Source of the DNA: Shewanella sp. SR44-3
GTDB lineage: Bacteria > Pseudomonadota > Gammaproteobacteria > Enterobacterales > Shewanellaceae
Length of the DNA stretch: 35,131 nt
NCBI RefSeq assembly: GCF_014163735.1
Contig: NZ_JACJDV010000037.1
Span: forward strand, 1 to 35,131
Direction of reading: 5' to 3'
The notes beneath the pieces were generated by a model. It ran no database searches. It was not told the DNA's origin and was given only the letters and a program-made list of their open reading frames with translations. Positions within the stretch are counted from its first letter, which is position 1; each line of letters starts with the position of its first letter. Shown one piece after another: positions 1 to 9,365 of this stretch. A program made the translations under genes and the position numbers.

Positions 1-170
1 GCGAATTCCGGTTAACACCCTAAAGGCATCAACCTAAACCTAAACACAATGACGCTTTAATTATTAATAATTCCAGTAACTTAACAGCATTTCATTGGTA
101 AGGCAATACGCCTTTCGTTCAGGTACTCTTTGCAACGTAAGTCGAGAATTTAGAGTGTCGAGAACATCAC

Positions 171-275
171 CTTCTCGTTATGTAGCGATTTAGTGAAAAT
201 ATATCATTACTTTTCAGTTAGATAGATTGTTTGCTAGCTGAAACCGAGAATTTTATGGATTTACATAACGAGAAG
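171..275. repeat. Inverted repeat with nested stem upstream of intI
   Basis: A perfect 14-base inverted repeat (CTTCTCGTTATGTA at 171-184, its reverse complement at 262-275) encloses 77 bases. Inside lies a second stem, TTTCAGTTAG (212-221) against CTAGCTGAAA (234-243), with one G-T mismatch and a 12-base loop. Nearby, GTCGAGAA occurs twice (141-148, 157-164) and CGAGAATTT recurs at 143-151 and 245-253. An integron attI site is expected here, between intI and its divergent cassettes. However, the GTT cores of the repeat point inward, opposite to an attC site, so I do not call it attC. It may be an attI-associated or regulatory structure; its function is unknown. Confidence 0.6.
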
Positions 276-288
276 CAACATTCGCTTT

Positions 289-326
289 TTGTGAGAGTTG
301 AATTGTAACTGTATATAAACACAGTA
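289..326 (+). promoter_or_regulatory. intI promoter overlapped by LexA (SOS) box
   Basis: AACTGTATATAAACACAGTA at 307-326 matches the enterobacterial LexA consensus at 17 of 20 positions, including both CTG/CAG arms. A -35 candidate TTGTGA (289-294) and a -10 TATATA (312-317) are 17 bases apart, so the box covers the -10 element as a repressor site should. The intI start codon lies 31 bases downstream of the box. LexA control of integron integrases is established in other integrons; its operation here is inferred from the site. Confidence 0.85.
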
Positions 327-357
327 TCAGTAAGGTTCAAAAAACAAAGGAGCTGTT

Positions 358-1314
358 ATGCCTGCTTCACCATTTTTAGCCTCTGTCCGCACCGAGCTTC
401 GCACTCGACGTTATAGCATTAAAACTGAAAAAGTGTACTTGTATTGGATAAAGCATTTCATCCTCTTTAATGATAAAAAACACCCTCAAGACATGGGGAA
501 TCATGAAATTGAGCGATTTTTAAATCATCTGGCAATCAATCGTGAGGTGAGTGCAGCAACTCAAAATCAAGCACTCTGTGCAATAATTTTTCTGTATCGA
601 TACATTATTCAAAAAGAGATAATAGGTTTACGCTACTCTTTCACTAAACGTGAGCAGAGCATCCCGACAGTATTAACCCATGACGAGGCGAAGAGCATCA
701 TCAATTTTCTTTCTGGTCAGTATTGGCTAATTGCATCACTTTTATACGGTTGTGGCCTACGGATAAATGAAGCATTAACATTGAGGATCAAGGATCTTAA
801 CCTTAACGACAATACCCTATTTATTTTTAGGGGAAAGGGTAAAAAAGACCGCTATACCTTACTTCCTAAATCGTTACATTCCGCCATAACGGCTCAAATT
901 GCTAAAGTAAAAAGCCTCCATACTTGTGAGTTAAGTGAAGGTTATGGCTTAGCCTCTTTGCCACCTGCGCTTATACGCAAATACCGCAGCGCAGCAAAGG
1001 ATTTTTGTTGGCAATATCTTTTCCCTTCTACCACACGCTGTACTCACCCTTATGATGGCTATATTTGTCGCCACCACATTCACGAAAGCTCGTTTAGGAA
1101 GCAATTACGTACCGCTGTCATCGCAAGTCAAATACCCAAACGGATCAAAGCCCATACTTTTAGGCATAGTTTTGCCACACAACTTTTACTCAATGGCACT
1201 GACATTCGCACGGTACAGGAATTGCTTGGTCACACAGATTTAAAAACCACCGAGCTCTATACTCATGTGATTGGCTCGCGCTTTAGCCATACGGTTAGCC
1301 CTATGGATAGATGA
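358..1314 (+). CDS. intI: Integron integrase (IntI-type tyrosine recombinase)
   Basis: Site-specific tyrosine recombinase that would insert and excise gene cassettes by joining attI and attC sites. The 318-residue length is typical of integron integrases. An N-terminal SAM-like DNA-binding domain covers about residues 5-90. The catalytic set is visible: R135 (GCGLRINEAL), H266 and R269 (HTFRHSFA), H292 (LLGHTD) and nucleophile Y301 (YTHV). Residues about 200-240 (LPPALIRKYR followed by RRHH-like ICRHHIH) match the extra IntI-specific segment, which separates it from XerC/D. ATG 358 is preceded by AAAGGAG at 346-352. A LexA box sits directly upstream, so SOS induction is likely. Cassettes would lie to the left, reading away from intI, but only 357 bases are visible and I found no convincing attC. 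The frame is intact. Confidence 0.93.
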   Translation: MPASPFLASVRTELRTRRYSIKTEKVYLYWIKHFILFNDKKHPQDMGNHEIERFLNHLAINREVSAATQNQALCAIIFLYRYIIQKEIIGLRYSFTKREQSIPTVLTHDEAKSIINFLSGQYWLIASLLYGCGLRINEALTLRIKDLNLNDNTLFIFRGKGKKDRYTLLPKSLHSAITAQIAKVKSLHTCELSEGYGLASLPPALIRKYRSAAKDFCWQYLFPSTTRCTHPYDGYICRHHIHESSFRKQLRTAVIASQIPKRIKAHTFRHSFATQLLLNGTDIRTVQELLGHTDLKTTELYTHVIGSRFSHTVSPMDR

Positions 1315-1922
1315 CGATTAATTCAGCACACGCGAGGTGAACCATGTTGCATCTGCGAGACGACCGTCTACTTCTTGTTTTAGAAAATGGGACGTCGAAG
1401 CGAGCTACATGGAAGTATATACGCGTGTCGGTGAGCAGATGCCATGGCAAGCCTATACTTTTGGGGCCAGCTTAACTATTGACGATTCTAAGTTAGTGAA
1501 CTTGATGTCCAAGCTTCGCTTGGATCAAAGTCGCAGGGTTCCACTCTTCACTGGCCAAGAGGGGAAAACAACAGCATTTTCCCCTCTTGGAACACCCTTG
1601 TGCCGCCCGCGAAGTTATTGATCCTCATCCGACGAAGAAAATACCTAACGGCTCGACGCCACATCCATGTGCCCTACGAGCCTTAACCATCATCCCTGAT
1701 GGTTGCACGGTATTTTAATCGCAGGATTTCGGTAACTTCGAGGGTAATTGGTGCAACCTGTCGGTCTAATGTTAATCCTCAGCTGGTTGTTTTCTTTACT
1801 TTTTTTGGTTAAAAAATGACGGCAAGGTCAAAAAGTGAGCCATACCATCTACATTATCAAAAGTAAATCTGAGTATCCCTTCCCCTAACCCGTCACTGTT
1901 AAATGCCTGTATCAACTTAAAC
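1315..1922. other. Gene-free spacer with a cluster of hairpins
   Basis: No credible protein gene is seen between intI and the AEC carrier. The stretch holds several hairpins: 1509-1523 (CCAAGC/GCTTGG), 1555-1590 (perfect 14-base stem, 8-base loop), 1650-1682 (GGCTCG/CGAGCC closing an inner CACAT/ATGTG stem) and 1685-1704 (AACCATCA/TGATGGTT, 4-base loop). None is followed by a clear U-run on either strand, so they are not ordinary terminators. Such stem clustering suggests a dispersed non-coding element or structured RNA, more likely written on the minus strand, but I cannot name a family. The 94-codon frame inside it shows no protein-like features. Confidence 0.5.
1555..1590. repeat. Perfect 14-bp stem hairpin
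   Basis: CCAAGAGGGGAAAA at 1555-1568 is exactly complementary to TTTTCCCCTCTTGG at 1577-1590, with loop CAACAGCA. It is the strongest stem in the spacer downstream of intI. No T-run follows on either strand. Confidence 0.8.
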
Positions 1923-2849
1923 CTATAACAACACTACCAGCCAAAAACTAAAGCTGAGCACTGACAACAGCGTCGATAACACTACGGTACTGCCTAAGGT
2001 GGCTTCATGCTGCTTAAGCTCGGTGGCGATAAGGTAGGCGTTCACCCCGAGTGGTGAAGCGCTGAGCAGCACTAACATGGTGAGGGTTTGTGACGTGAGC
2101 CCAAACACATATTGCCCCATGGCATACACTAAGGCGGGCAACAGCAGAATTTTAAGGCCGCTTGCCAGCAGTGCTAGCTGCCAGTCTTGACCGATTTTAT
2201 AAAAGCTTAAGTTGGCACCTAAAACAAATAAAGCGCAGGCAAGCGCTGGCCCGGCTAATAGATTAACGCCAGCATCCAAGGCAGTCATTAAAGTGAGCCC
2301 CAGCGCATTGGCCACTATGCCTAAACTGATACTGAGCACTACAGGGTTTAGCACCATGTTGCGGCCAAATTTACGCCATGAAAATCCTTGATCCCCTGCC
2401 CTTGCGGCCAAGATAAAGGTCAGGGCAAACAAGACGGCGCTGTGAAAGGTGATGATCATAAACACTTGGCCTATCATGGCCTCACCCAAGGCGGCGATAA
2501 TAATTGGCAGCCCCACCAATACGGTATTAGAGTAACTTGAGCCTAAGGCAAACACGGCGCTGGCATCGCGGCTTCGATATTGAAGTGGGCTAAAGTGACG
2601 ATTTAAGCGATAGCCTAGGGTGAATACCAGCAATACTGGCAAATAGAATGACAGCAATACGCTCACATCGAAGCTTTGTGACAGGGGCGCCGCCAGCATA
2701 TTGATAAACAAGAAGGCTGGTATGCTGACGTAGAAAGTGAACTTGCTAATACCGCCAATCTGCTCTTTAGTGAAGAATCGCAGCCGTGTCAGCGAGTAGC
2801 CTAACGCCACCATAAAAATCAGCGGAAAAATAATAGCAAAAATGGTCAT
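1923..2849 (-). CDS. AEC-family (auxin efflux carrier-like) transporter
   Basis: Predicted inner-membrane carrier of the AEC superfamily, whose characterised members move small organic anions or weak acids; the substrate here cannot be told. The protein is about 308 residues and almost entirely hydrophobic, with roughly ten membrane segments in two halves. It opens with TIFAIIFPLIFMVALGY, and a polar break near the middle (AARAGDQGFSWRKFGRN) precedes the second bundle. The family-typical LGSSYSNTVLVGLPI and a glycine/proline-rich late segment (LLSASPLGVNAYLIA) are present. I chose ATG at 2849 over a GTG two codons upstream because AGGTG sits at a suitable distance. It appears monocistronic, convergent with intI and downstream of the sucD terminator. 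Confidence 0.85.
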   Translation of the reverse strand: MTIFAIIFPLIFMVALGYSLTRLRFFTKEQIGGISKFTFYVSIPAFLFINMLAAPLSQSFDVSVLLSFYLPVLLVFTLGYRLNRHFSPLQYRSRDASAVFALGSSYSNTVLVGLPIIIAALGEAMIGQVFMIITFHSAVLFALTFILAARAGDQGFSWRKFGRNMVLNPVVLSISLGIVANALGLTLMTALDAGVNLLAGPALACALFVLGANLSFYKIGQDWQLALLASGLKILLLPALVYAMGQYVFGLTSQTLTMLVLLSASPLGVNAYLIATELKQHEATLGSTVVLSTLLSVLSFSFWLVVLL

Positions 2850-2950
2850 AAGCACCTGAGCTTGTTGGGTTTAACTTTAATTGGGTTTAACTTTAATTTG
2901 ATTTACTTGAATTGACTGATTAACGATACCAATCATAAAAAAGCCAATAA

Positions 2951-2972
2951 AAAAGGCGCCTAAGCGCCTTTT
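2951..2972 (-). terminator. Rho-independent terminator of the suc operon
   Basis: AAAAGGCGC (2951-2959) pairs with GCGCCTTTT (2964-2972) around the loop CTAA. On the minus strand the stem is followed by a T-rich run, so it should end the sdh-suc transcript just after sucD. It is almost identical to the gltA terminator. Confidence 0.9.
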
Positions 2973-2990
2973 CATCAGGAGGCTAAAAGA

Positions 2991-3863
2991 TTACCAGCCT
3001 GTGCGAGTACGCAATGCTTTACCAATGTCAGCTAACGAGCGAACCGTGGTCACGCCTGCAGCTTCAAGAGCGGCAAACTTGTCTTCAGCCGTACCTTTAC
3101 CGCCAGCGATAATCGCGCCAGCATGGCCCATGCGCTTACCTTCTGGTGCAGTTACACCAGCAATGTAAGAAACCACAGGCTTAGTCACGTTTGCTTTGAT
3201 ATAAGCCGCAGCTTCTTCTTCAGCATTACCACCGATTTCACCGATCATTACAATCGCTTCAGTCTGTGGATCGTTTTGGAACATTTCCAATACGTCGATG
3301 AAGTTAGTACCAGGAATTGGGTCACCACCGATACCTACACAAGTAGATTGGCCGAAACCTTCATCTGTGGTTTGCTTAACCGCTTCGTAGGTTAAGGTAC
3401 CAGAGCGTGAAACAATACCCACTTTACCTGGCTTATGAATGTGACCTGGCATAATACCAATCTTACATTCGCCTGGAGTGATAACACCTGGGCAGTTAGG
3501 GCCAATCATGCGAACGCCAGTTTCTTCAAGCTTCACTTTTACTTGCAGCATATCCAGTGTTGGGATGCCTTCAGTGATACAAACGATAAGCTCAAGGCCA
3601 GCATCGATGGCTTCAAGGATAGCGTCTTTACAAAAAGGAGCTGGTACGTAGATAACAGTTGCTGTAGCGCCTGTTGCAACAACAGCATCTTTAACTGTGT
3701 TAAACACTGGCAAACCTAGGTGAGTTTGACCACCTTTACCAGGAGATACACCGCCAACCATTTGCGTGCCGTAGGCAATGGCTTGCTCAGAGTGGAATGT
3801 ACCCTGACCACCAGTGAAACCTTGACAGATCACCTTGGTATCTTTGTTAATTAAAACAGACAT
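2991..3863 (-). CDS. sucD: Succinyl-CoA synthetase alpha subunit (EC 6.2.1.5)
   Basis: Cytoplasmic TCA enzyme subunit; with SucC it converts succinyl-CoA, nucleoside diphosphate and phosphate into succinate, CoA and NTP. At 290 residues it is standard length. The N-terminal CoA-binding Rossmann domain shows [14 protein letters not shown] and GGVSPGKGG, and the central part holds [21 protein letters not shown]. The phosphorylated histidine lies in [10 protein letters not shown] (H247, equivalent to E. coli H246 of the mature chain). Its ATG shares one base with the sucC TAA stop (TAATG), indicating translational coupling. It is the last gene of the sdh-suc block and is followed by a strong terminator. 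Confidence 0.98.
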   Translation of the reverse strand: MSVLINKDTKVICQGFTGGQGTFHSEQAIAYGTQMVGGVSPGKGGQTHLGLPVFNTVKDAVVATGATATVIYVPAPFCKDAILEAIDAGLELIVCITEGIPTLDMLQVKVKLEETGVRMIGPNCPGVITPGECKIGIMPGHIHKPGKVGIVSRSGTLTYEAVKQTTDEGFGQSTCVGIGGDPIPGTNFIDVLEMFQNDPQTEAIVMIGEIGGNAEEEAAAYIKANVTKPVVSYIAGVTAPEGKRMGHAGAIIAGGKGTAEDKFAALEAAGVTTVRSLADIGKALRTRTGW

Positions 3864-5029
3864 TATTTGCCCTCCGCAGCTTTAACAACTTGCTCAGCCG
3901 CGTCAGTTAGACTTGTCGCTGCTATGATATCAAGACCCGATTTTGCTAATACTTCACGGCCTAATTCTGCATTAGTACCTTCAAGACGCACAACCACTGG
4001 CACCTGAACTCCCACTTCTTTAACCGCACCGATAATACCTTCAGCGATCATATCGCAACGCACGATACCACCGAAGATGTTAACCAATACCGCTTTAACA
4101 TTGCTGTCAGAAAGAATGATTTTGAATGCTTCAGCAACGCGCTCTTTAGTTGCGCCGCCGCCTACGTCTAGGAAGTTAGCTGGCTTGCCACCGTGTAGGT
4201 TTACGATATCCATCGTACCCATTGCTAGGCCTGCACCATTAACCATACAACCTACGTTGCCATCTAAAGCAACATAGTTAAGTTCGAACTTAGCTGCATG
4301 CGCTTCACGAGCATCATCTTGTGATGGATCGTGCATGGCTTTGATTTTCGGTTGACGGAATAATGCGTTGCCATCAATGCCAATCTTGCCATCTAAACAG
4401 TGAAGGTTGCCTTCTGTTGTGATAACAAGTGGGTTGATCTCTAATAATGCGAAATCATGGTCGTTAAACATGTTCGCCAGACCCATAAAGATCTTAGTGA
4501 ACTGCTTCATTTGAGTTGGGTTTAAACCTAACTTGAAGCCAAGATCGCGAGCTTGATAAGCTTGAGGACCGGTTAACGGGTCAATAATTGCGGTGTGAAT
4601 TAGCTCTGGCGTATGTTCAGCCACAGTTTCAATGTCAACGCCGCCTTCAGTTGATGCCATAAACACCACGCGACGTGTGCTACGGTCAACCACTGCACCT
4701 AAGTACAATTCATTGGCGATGTCGGTGCAGCTTTCAACCAGAATTTTAGCAACAGGCTGACCTTTAGCGTCAGTCTGGTATGTGACTAAATTCTTACCTA
4801 ACCAGTTTTCAGCGAATGCTCTGATTTCGTCTTTATTGCCGGTAACTTTAACGCCACCCGCTTTACCACGGCCGCCTGCGTGTACTTGACACTTAACAAC
4901 CCATAAGTTTCCGCCAATGTGACCAGCCGCTTCAACTGCTTCTTGAGCAGTATCACAAGCAAAACCTTCTGACACTGGTAAACCATATTCGGCAAATAGT
5001 GCTTTTGCCTGATACTCATGCAAATTCAT
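3863..5029 (-). CDS. sucC: Succinyl-CoA synthetase beta subunit, ADP-forming type
   Basis: Partner of SucD, providing the nucleotide site and part of the succinate site. It has 388 residues, the same as the E. coli protein. An N-terminal ATP-grasp domain starts [19 protein letters not shown] and contains the glycine-rich loop [13 protein letters not shown] near residue 50; metal/phosphate residues lie in LLEINPLV around residue 200. The C-terminal CoA-ligase domain shows [19 protein letters not shown] at 5029 has only a weak ribosome site; initiation may depend on translation or RNA structure in the 77-base gap after sucB, which holds alternative hairpins. Confidence 0.98.
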   Translation of the reverse strand: MNLHEYQAKALFAEYGLPVSEGFACDTAQEAVEAAGHIGGNLWVVKCQVHAGGRGKAGGVKVTGNKDEIRAFAENWLGKNLVTYQTDAKGQPVAKILVESCTDIANELYLGAVVDRSTRRVVFMASTEGGVDIETVAEHTPELIHTAIIDPLTGPQAYQARDLGFKLGLNPTQMKQFTKIFMGLANMFNDHDFALLEINPLVITTEGNLHCLDGKIGIDGNALFRQPKIKAMHDPSQDDAREAHAAKFELNYVALDGNVGCMVNGAGLAMGTMDIVNLHGGKPANFLDVGGGATKERVAEAFKIILSDSNVKAVLVNIFGGIVRCDMIAEGIIGAVKEVGVQVPVVVRLEGTNAELGREVLAKSGLDIIAATSLTDAAEQVVKAAEGK

Positions 5030-5059
5030 GATGATCTATCCATATACTTCTAATAAATC

Positions 5060-5102
5060 CAACTGGCTCAATAGAGCCAGCGACGAGGGTATTGTCCAGT
5101 TG
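5060..5102 (-). other. Alternative hairpins between sucB and sucC
   Basis: Two overlapping stems compete in this gap: CTGGCTC (5063-5069) with GAGCCAG (5074-5080), and CAACTGG (5060-5066) with CCAGTTG (5096-5102). They share bases 5063-5066, so both cannot form fully at once. No T-run follows, which argues against a terminator. A role in mRNA processing or in setting SucC/SucD levels is speculation. Confidence 0.5.
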
Positions 5103-5106
5103 ACTC

Positions 5107-6300
5107 TTAAAGGTCAAGCAATAGACGAGTTGGATCTTCAAGGAAGTCTTTAATAGCCACCAAGAAGCCAACCGACTCACGGCCATCGACAATGCGGTGG
5201 TCATAAGACAGTGCTAGGTACATCATCGGCAGGATTTCAACCTGACCATTGACTGCCATAGGGCGATCTTTAATGGCATGCATGCCTAAAATCGCACTTT
5301 GTGGCAGGTTCAAAATTGGCGTTGACATCAGCGAGCCAAATACGCCGCCGTTAGTCACAGTGAAGTTACCGCCGGTCATATCAGCAACAGACAGTTTGCC
5401 ATCACGGCCTTTAATCGCAAGTTCACGTACCGCTTTTTCGATTTCAGCTAAGTTCATGGTGTCAGTGTCACGCAATACTGGTGTCACCAAACCACGAGGG
5501 GTTGAAACCGCGATGCTGATATCAAAATAGTTGTGATAGACAATGTCATCACCATCGATAGAGGCATTCACTTCTGGGAAACGTTTTAGCGCTTCAGTCA
5601 CAGCTTTAATGTAGAAAGACATAAAGCCTAATCGAATGCCATGACGCTTCTCAAAGATATCCTGATACTGCTTACGGATATCCATGATGGGCTTCATGTT
5701 CACTTCGTTAAAGGTAGTGAGCATGGCCGTTGAGTTTTTCGCTTCTAACAGGCGAGTGGCAATGGTCTTACGCAGACGCGACATAGGCACGCGCTTCTCA
5801 GTGCGACCAGCAAGTGGCGCTACTGGTGCTGCGGCTGGTGCAGTGGCTTTAGCAGGCGCAGACTTAATAAAAGCATCAACGTCTTCTTTAGTCACGCGGC
5901 CACCCACGCCTGTGCCTTTAATCTTGCTGGCATCTAAGTTGTGTTCAGCAATTAAACGACGTACTGATGGACTTAGGGCATCGTTTGACTCGTCTGTAGC
6001 AGCGGGCGCTGCTGCAGGAGCGGCATCGGCCTTAGGCGCTTCAGTTGCAGCTGCAGCTGCAGCCCCAGCGATAAATTTAGCAATCACTTGCTCACCAAGA
6101 ACGGTATCGCCTTCTTGGAATAAAAACTCGCTGATTGAGCCATCTTCTGGCGCAACCACTTCAAGCACGACTTTATCAGTCTCAATATCGACTAAGTTTT
6201 GATCGCGAGAAACCTGTTCACCAGGCTGAACGTGCCAAGTCGCAATCGTTGCATCTGCAACAGATTCTGGCAGTACGGGTACCTTGATTTCGATACTCAT
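5107..6300 (-). CDS. sucB: 2-oxoglutarate dehydrogenase E2, dihydrolipoyl succinyltransferase
   Basis: Core of the 2-oxoglutarate dehydrogenase complex; transfers the succinyl group from the lipoyl arm to CoA. The 397 residues show the full architecture. The lipoyl domain (1-75) has the lipoylated lysine in ETDKV (K43). An Ala/Pro-rich linker is followed by the peripheral subunit-binding domain ([22 protein letters not shown], about residues 110-145), a second Ala/Pro linker and the acyltransferase domain ending in [10 protein letters not shown] with catalytic H368 and nearby D372. AAGGAAAG precedes the ATG. The gene follows sucA after 29 bases. The Ala-rich linker produces a long spurious opposite-strand frame. 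Confidence 0.98.
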   Translation of the reverse strand: MSIEIKVPVLPESVADATIATWHVQPGEQVSRDQNLVDIETDKVVLEVVAPEDGSISEFLFQEGDTVLGEQVIAKFIAGAAAAAATEAPKADAAPAAAPAATDESNDALSPSVRRLIAEHNLDASKIKGTGVGGRVTKEDVDAFIKSAPAKATAPAAAPVAPLAGRTEKRVPMSRLRKTIATRLLEAKNSTAMLTTFNEVNMKPIMDIRKQYQDIFEKRHGIRLGFMSFYIKAVTEALKRFPEVNASIDGDDIVYHNYFDISIAVSTPRGLVTPVLRDTDTMNLAEIEKAVRELAIKGRDGKLSVADMTGGNFTVTNGGVFGSLMSTPILNLPQSAILGMHAIKDRPMAVNGQVEILPMMYLALSYDHRIVDGRESVGFLVAIKDFLEDPTRLLLDL

Positions 6301-6329
6301 TGAACGCTTTCCTTTTTTTAAATTATCTA

Positions 6330-9152
6330 TTACGACAGTTTTAACGCACTATTCACTAAGGATTCTTGTTGCTCAGCATGCAAGCTTGGGTAACCACACG
6401 CTGGTGCCGCAGACGCTTCACGGCCAGCATAAGTCAACTTAGCCGTCCCTGGAATAGCATTCCAGAAGTGATGTTGACTGCTGTACCAAGCGCCTTGGTT
6501 TTGCGGCTCTTCCTGACACCAGACAAAATCGGACACATGTTGATATTCGTTCAGTGCAGCGACCATTTCCTCATGGGGGAATGGGTATAACTGCTCAACA
6601 CGTAATATGGCGATGTTGGTGATATTTTCTTGACGGCGTCTTTCAAGTAATTCGAAATACACTTTACCGCTACAGAACACAACGCGGTCAACCTTGCTGC
6701 TGTCTAAGCTGTCAATTTCACCGATAATATTTTGGAAATTACCTTCGGCTAATTCTTCCATGCTAGATACGGCTAATGGGTGACGCAACAGCGACTTAGG
6801 CGACATCACCACCAATGGACGACGCATAGGACGCACCACTTGACGGCGCAGCATATGGTAAACCTGCGCAGGTGTTGATGGCACACACACTTGCATATTG
6901 TGGTTAGCACAAAGCTGTAAGAAACGCTCTAGACGGGCGCTTGAATGCTCTGGACCTTGGCCTTCATAACCGTGGGGTAGCAACATAGTCAGACCACATA
7001 AACGGCCCCACTTCTGCTCGCCTGAGGATAAGAACTGGTCGATAACCACTTGCGCACAGTTAACGAAGTCACCAAATTGCGCTTCCCAAATGGTTAAACC
7101 ACTAGGTTCTGCTGTGGCGTAACCGTATTCGAACGCCAGCACTGAGGCTTCAGATAACACTGAATCTGTGATATCAATCGGGCCTTGTTCATCAGCGATG
7201 TGACGCAGTGGCATATAAGTGCTGCCATCGGCTTGATTATGCAATACAGCATGGCGATGGAAGAAGGTACCACGGCCAGAATCTTGACCTGTGATGCGCA
7301 CTCGGCGTTTATCTTCTAAAATACTGGCGTAAGCTAAGGTTTCTGCAAACCCCCAATCAAGTGGTTTTTCACCGCTGGCCATCGCTTTGCGGTCGCCGTA
7401 GATTTTTGCAACTCGTGATTGCAGTTGATGACTTTCTGGGATAGTCACAAGCTTGTCAGCCAAGTTCTGTAAGCGCGCCATGCTCATAGTGGGATCGTAA
7501 GCTTCATCCCAATCTATGCCAATATACGGGCTCCAATCCACTGGACGCAGTGACATAGGACGCCACTCTTTTACCACGCAATCACCGTGATCTAATGCAT
7601 CGCGATAGTTATTCACTAAGGCAGTGGCATCTTCTGCGGCTAAGCTGTTTTCAGCGACCAACTTATCGGCGTAGATTTTACGCGGGGTAGGATGCTTCTT
7701 GATTTTAGCGTACATAATAGGCTGAGTTGCACTAGGCTCATCAGCTTCGTTATGCCCATGACGGCGATAACAGACTAAATCAATCACCACATCACGCTTA
7801 AACTCATTGCGATAATCCACCGCCAACTGAGCGATAAAGGCAACCGCTTCAGGGTCATCAGCGTTGACGTGGAAAATTGGCGCCTGCACCATTTTAGCGA
7901 TATCAGTACAATATTCCGTTGAACGCACATCGGCTGCATTTGAGGTAGTGAAACCCACTTGGTTGTTCACTACTATGCGAATACTGCCGCCAACTTTAAA
8001 GCCGCGAGTCTGAGACATGTTAAATGTCTCTTGCACTATGCCTTGGCCAGTAATTGCCGAGTCACCATGAATGGTGATAGGCATGACCCGCAAGCCATCT
8101 TTGCATTGGAGTCTGTCTTGACGAGCACGCACACTGCCGATAACCACAGGGTTAACAATTTCTAAATGCGACGGGTTAAACGCCAGCGCTAAATGAACAT
8201 TACCGCCAGGGGTTTCAAAGTCAGATGAGAAACCTTGGTGATACTTAACGTCACCAGAACCATGGCCTTCGGCATGCTTACCGGCGAACTCATCAAATAA
8301 CTCAGAAGGACGCTTACCTAAAATATTCACCAATAAGTTCAAGCGCCCACGGTGGGCCATGCCCACAACAATTTCTTTAGTGCCCGCAGAGCCTGCGCGA
8401 TAAATAATTTCACGCATCATAGGCACAAGTGAATCACCGCCTTCAAGCGAGAAGCGCTTAGCACCTGGGAATTTAGCACCTAAGTACTTTTCCATGCCTT
8501 CGGCCGCGTTCAAGCCTTCTAGAATGCGTTTTTTAGTGTCTTTATCGTAATTAGCCTTACCTAAGGTTGGCTCAAGACGTTGCTGGATCCAGCGCTTCTC
8601 ATCTGTGTCAGTAATGTGCATATATTCTGCACCAATTGAGCCACAGTAAGTGCTTTTAAGGGCCTTAACGATATCAGACAATTTCATGGTTTGACCGCCT
8701 AAAGCGAACGAACCCGTATTGAATTCTCTTTGCATGTCTTCATCATTAAGATCATGGAACTTAGGATCTAATTCAGACACGGCTTCACGCTGCCATAACC
8801 CAAGCGGATCAAGGTTAGCATTTTGATGACCACGAAAACGGTGGGCATTGATCAATTGCAGTACTTTAACTTGCTTCGAATCGAGCTCTGGATCGCTGAC
8901 GCTTCCCGCGCCTTTTAATCGACCCGCTAAAGCAACACTTCGAAAATAATCACGTACTTTTGAATGGGCAGTTTCTGGCACTTCGGTAGAGGCACCATTT
9001 ACTGGAGGGAGATTATCAAAAACGACGCGCCAATCAGCAGGTACTGAATCAGGATCTTCTTGATAGGCTTCGTACATCTCTTCTACGTAGGTCGAGTTAG
9101 CACCACTTAAATGTGATGATTCGAGCCAGGCTTTCATGATGCCTTGGTGCAT
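6330..9152 (-). CDS. sucA: 2-oxoglutarate dehydrogenase E1 component
   Basis: Thiamine-diphosphate enzyme that decarboxylates 2-oxoglutarate and reductively succinylates the lipoyl group of SucB. From the ATG at 9152 the protein is 940 residues (E. coli 933). That start is preceded by GGAAGG and gives [19 protein letters not shown], aligning with the E. coli N-terminus. A TTG five codons further up would overrun the Shine-Dalgarno sequence, so I rejected it. Diagnostic motifs include the N-terminal [12 protein letters not shown] targeting segment, [11 protein letters not shown], the ThDP/Mg2+ motif running from GDSAITGQG to NNQVGF, and the transketolase-like C-terminal half with [19 protein letters not shown]. 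It follows sdhB after a 213-base gap containing a hairpin, so it may be expressed by read-through or its own promoter. Confidence 0.97.
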   Translation of the reverse strand: MHQGIMKAWLESSHLSGANSTYVEEMYEAYQEDPDSVPADWRVVFDNLPPVNGASTEVPETAHSKVRDYFRSVALAGRLKGAGSVSDPELDSKQVKVLQLINAHRFRGHQNANLDPLGLWQREAVSELDPKFHDLNDEDMQREFNTGSFALGGQTMKLSDIVKALKSTYCGSIGAEYMHITDTDEKRWIQQRLEPTLGKANYDKDTKKRILEGLNAAEGMEKYLGAKFPGAKRFSLEGGDSLVPMMREIIYRAGSAGTKEIVVGMAHRGRLNLLVNILGKRPSELFDEFAGKHAEGHGSGDVKYHQGFSSDFETPGGNVHLALAFNPSHLEIVNPVVIGSVRARQDRLQCKDGLRVMPITIHGDSAITGQGIVQETFNMSQTRGFKVGGSIRIVVNNQVGFTTSNAADVRSTEYCTDIAKMVQAPIFHVNADDPEAVAFIAQLAVDYRNEFKRDVVIDLVCYRRHGHNEADEPSATQPIMYAKIKKHPTPRKIYADKLVAENSLAAEDATALVNNYRDALDHGDCVVKEWRPMSLRPVDWSPYIGIDWDEAYDPTMSMARLQNLADKLVTIPESHQLQSRVAKIYGDRKAMASGEKPLDWGFAETLAYASILEDKRRVRITGQDSGRGTFFHRHAVLHNQADGSTYMPLRHIADEQGPIDITDSVLSEASVLAFEYGYATAEPSGLTIWEAQFGDFVNCAQVVIDQFLSSGEQKWGRLCGLTMLLPHGYEGQGPEHSSARLERFLQLCANHNMQVCVPSTPAQVYHMLRRQVVRPMRRPLVVMSPKSLLRHPLAVSSMEELAEGNFQNIIGEIDSLDSSKVDRVVFCSGKVYFELLERRRQENITNIAILRVEQLYPFPHEEMVAALNEYQHVSDFVWCQEEPQNQGAWYSSQHHFWNAIPGTAKLTYAGREASAAPACGYPSLHAEQQESLVNSALKLS

Positions 9153-9290
9153 TGTTATTCCTTCCAAACTTGATACACGAGCTTAGCCATTTACATAAAT
9201 GTGATAAGACAATTGCTTAGCACAACTTATGGCATGACGGGCCTATTATGAACAATAAGTCAGCCATAACCGTCTTCCTTAAACACACAA

Positions 9291-9322
9291 AAGAGCCATT
9301 CCCAACATTGAGAATGACTCTT
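9291..9322 (-). terminator. Possible terminator/attenuator between sdhB and sucA
   Basis: On the minus strand, AAGAGTCATTCTC pairs with GGGAATGGCTCTT (some G-U pairs) and is followed by TTTGTGTG. It could end part of the sdhCDAB transcript and let a fraction read into sucA. The short T-run makes it weak. A 12-base perfect palindrome, GGTAAGCTTACC, lies just upstream in the transcript at 9336-9347. Confidence 0.45.
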
Positions 9323-9365
9323 AGTCGAACTAGCAGGTAAGCTTACCCAGTTCAAATGCGTGCAT

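Noticed and set aside
79..183. attC site between ACTTAAC (79-85) and GTTATGT (177-183)
   Set aside because: The core-like ends are there, but the inner segments are not complementary, so no attC fold forms.
1337..1621. 94-codon open frame after intI
   Set aside because: It runs through the strong hairpins, has no ribosome site or protein-like pattern, and looks like chance coding in a structured non-coding stretch.
5684..6202. 172-codon plus-strand frame opposite sucB
   Set aside because: It is the mirror of the Ala/Pro-rich linkers of sucB, whose GC-rich codons lack stops on the other strand.
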